A stretch of 13,568 nucleotides of DNA, from positions 1 to 13,568 of the forward strand of contig JADHTD010000040.1 of NCBI GenBank assembly GCA_016776525.1, written 5' to 3'. Positions 12,870-13,568 of this stretch are shown one piece after another. This DNA comes from Rhodospirillales bacterium. Lineage in GTDB: Bacteria; Pseudomonadota; Alphaproteobacteria; Rhodospirillales; JADHTD01. The notes under the pieces were generated by a model that did not search any database, was not told where the DNA came from, and worked only from the letters and a program-made list of their open reading frames with translations. Position 1 is the first letter of the stretch. Each line of letters opens with the position of its first letter. The position numbers and the translations under genes were made by a program.

Positions 12870-13568
12870 TGTTTGGACGCCGCAACCATACGGACGAAGC
12901 GACCCTGGTAACCGCTAAGGTCACCCCGGTGCTGTCCGAGGGCGACGGCGCTGACCCCATTCCGTTTCCGTTGCCGGAACACGTAGCCCCTGACACCGGC
13001 GCTGGGCCGCTTGCCGCCGGTGATCTTGAAACCCAGGTGTACCAGGCTGCCTTGGCCGCCGCCTTGCGTCTGGGTCCGTCCTGCGCCGACATGCCGCGAC
13101 AGGACCTGTCGGAAACCATCGGCGTCCTTATCGACGAACAGGCCGACGCCCTAGGCCTGTCGCTCGACAAACACCAGCACCGCGACATGGTCACCGGAAT
13201 CCTCAACGAGTTGTTGATGGACTCCACCGGCCCGGCCGCCCAACCGGCTGCCAATTCGGCCAGCAAAAGCAGCATCGAGACGGCGGTCTTGGCGGTGCAT
13301 CCGATCCTCATGGAGCGCATAGACGTCGGCAAGGCCTCGGAACTGCCGCGCGGCGAACTGGCCCGCCAGGTCGGTGATATCGTCTCTGAAATCCTTGGTG
13401 AGGAAAAACTGCACCTCAACCTCAGCGAACAGCGCGATGTGGTGACGGCCCTGCTCAACGAAATGCTGGGCCTGGGCCCCTTGGAGGTGCTGCTGGCCGA
13501 TGATGCGGTTACCGACATCATGGTCAACGGCGCCAAACAGGTCTATGTGGAACGCGGCGGTAAACTGG
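12869..13568 (+). CDS. cpaF: Pilus assembly ATPase CpaF/TadA, N-terminal part (3' end outside window), with duplicated N-domain
   Basis: The 233 visible codons cover only the N-terminal part; the Walker motifs lie beyond the edge. Residues about 136-233 match the canonical CpaF start: HPILMERIDVGKASEL, LNLSEQRDVV, then LGLGPLEVLLADDAVTDIMVNG and QVYVERGGKL. Before this is an extension with a proline- and acid-rich linker (1-50) and a second helical block (53-122) that aligns with 136-204 at an 83-84-residue offset. Tandem ATGs at 12866 and 12869 overlap the cpaE TGA; the second is chosen for better spacing from GAGGG. The product should be a hexameric cytoplasmic ATPase driving pilus assembly. 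Confidence 0.92.
   Translation, partial: MFGRRNHTDEATLVTAKVTPVLSEGDGADPIPFPLPEHVAPDTGAGPLAAGDLETQVYQAALAAALRLGPSCADMPRQDLSETIGVLIDEQADALGLSLDKHQHRDMVTGILNELLMDSTGPAAQPAANSASKSSIETAVLAVHPILMERIDVGKASELPRGELARQVGDIVSEILGEEKLHLNLSEQRDVVTALLNEMLGLGPLEVLLADDAVTDIMVNGAKQVYVERGGKL

Overview
The window is GC-rich bacterial DNA with dense, short-spaced genes. Protein content and gene order suggest an alphaproteobacterium, probably near the Rhodospirillales: an ELM1-family protein, CpaA-F naming and order, and a CpaD with the alphaproteobacterial family motif. This placement is inferred from protein likeness only. I see no tRNA, rRNA, CRISPR array, insertion sequence or integrase.

Left part (1-3760), housekeeping. 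The window opens in the last third of an ELM1-family gene (+). Its stop codon overlaps the stop of a minus-strand group that reads, in transcription order, a CpdA-like metallophosphoesterase, hemN (oxygen-independent coproporphyrinogen III oxidase) and an MFS transporter, with gaps of 43 and 27 bases. HemN suggests the cell makes heme when oxygen is scarce.

Right part (about 3900 to the end), a Flp/Tad (type IVc) pilus locus in three transcription units. Unit A (+, 4050-5194) encodes two TadE/TadF-type pseudopilins. Unit B (-, 7351-5191) encodes a TadG-like protein with a von Willebrand A domain and then a secreted protein of unknown family. Unit C (+, from 7743) encodes the Flp pilin, the prepilin peptidase CpaA, then CpaB, the secretin CpaC, the lipoprotein CpaD, the CpaE/TadZ-like protein and CpaF, the ATPase, which runs off the right edge. 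tadB, tadC and tadD are expected beyond the edge. CpaA should trim Flp and the two pseudopilins, which share a G|xxxxE site. CpaF would power assembly, CpaE would place the machine, and CpaB, CpaC and CpaD would form the envelope channel.

The machine is a known type, but several details stand out. (1) An 18-bp palindrome, TAGATAAAATTTTATCTA, lies upstream of all three pilus units (two exact copies and one with a single mismatch), inside AT-rich islands: a likely shared operator. (2) CpaF carries a second, diverged copy of its N-terminal helical domain. (3) One pseudopilin contains an EF-hand-like calcium-loop segment. (4) The CpaE P-loop lacks both lysines while the receiver-like acidic residues remain. 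(5) The unit B secreted protein may be an unrecognised pilus accessory. (6) Strong hairpins follow flp, which would fit differential expression of pilin and machinery.
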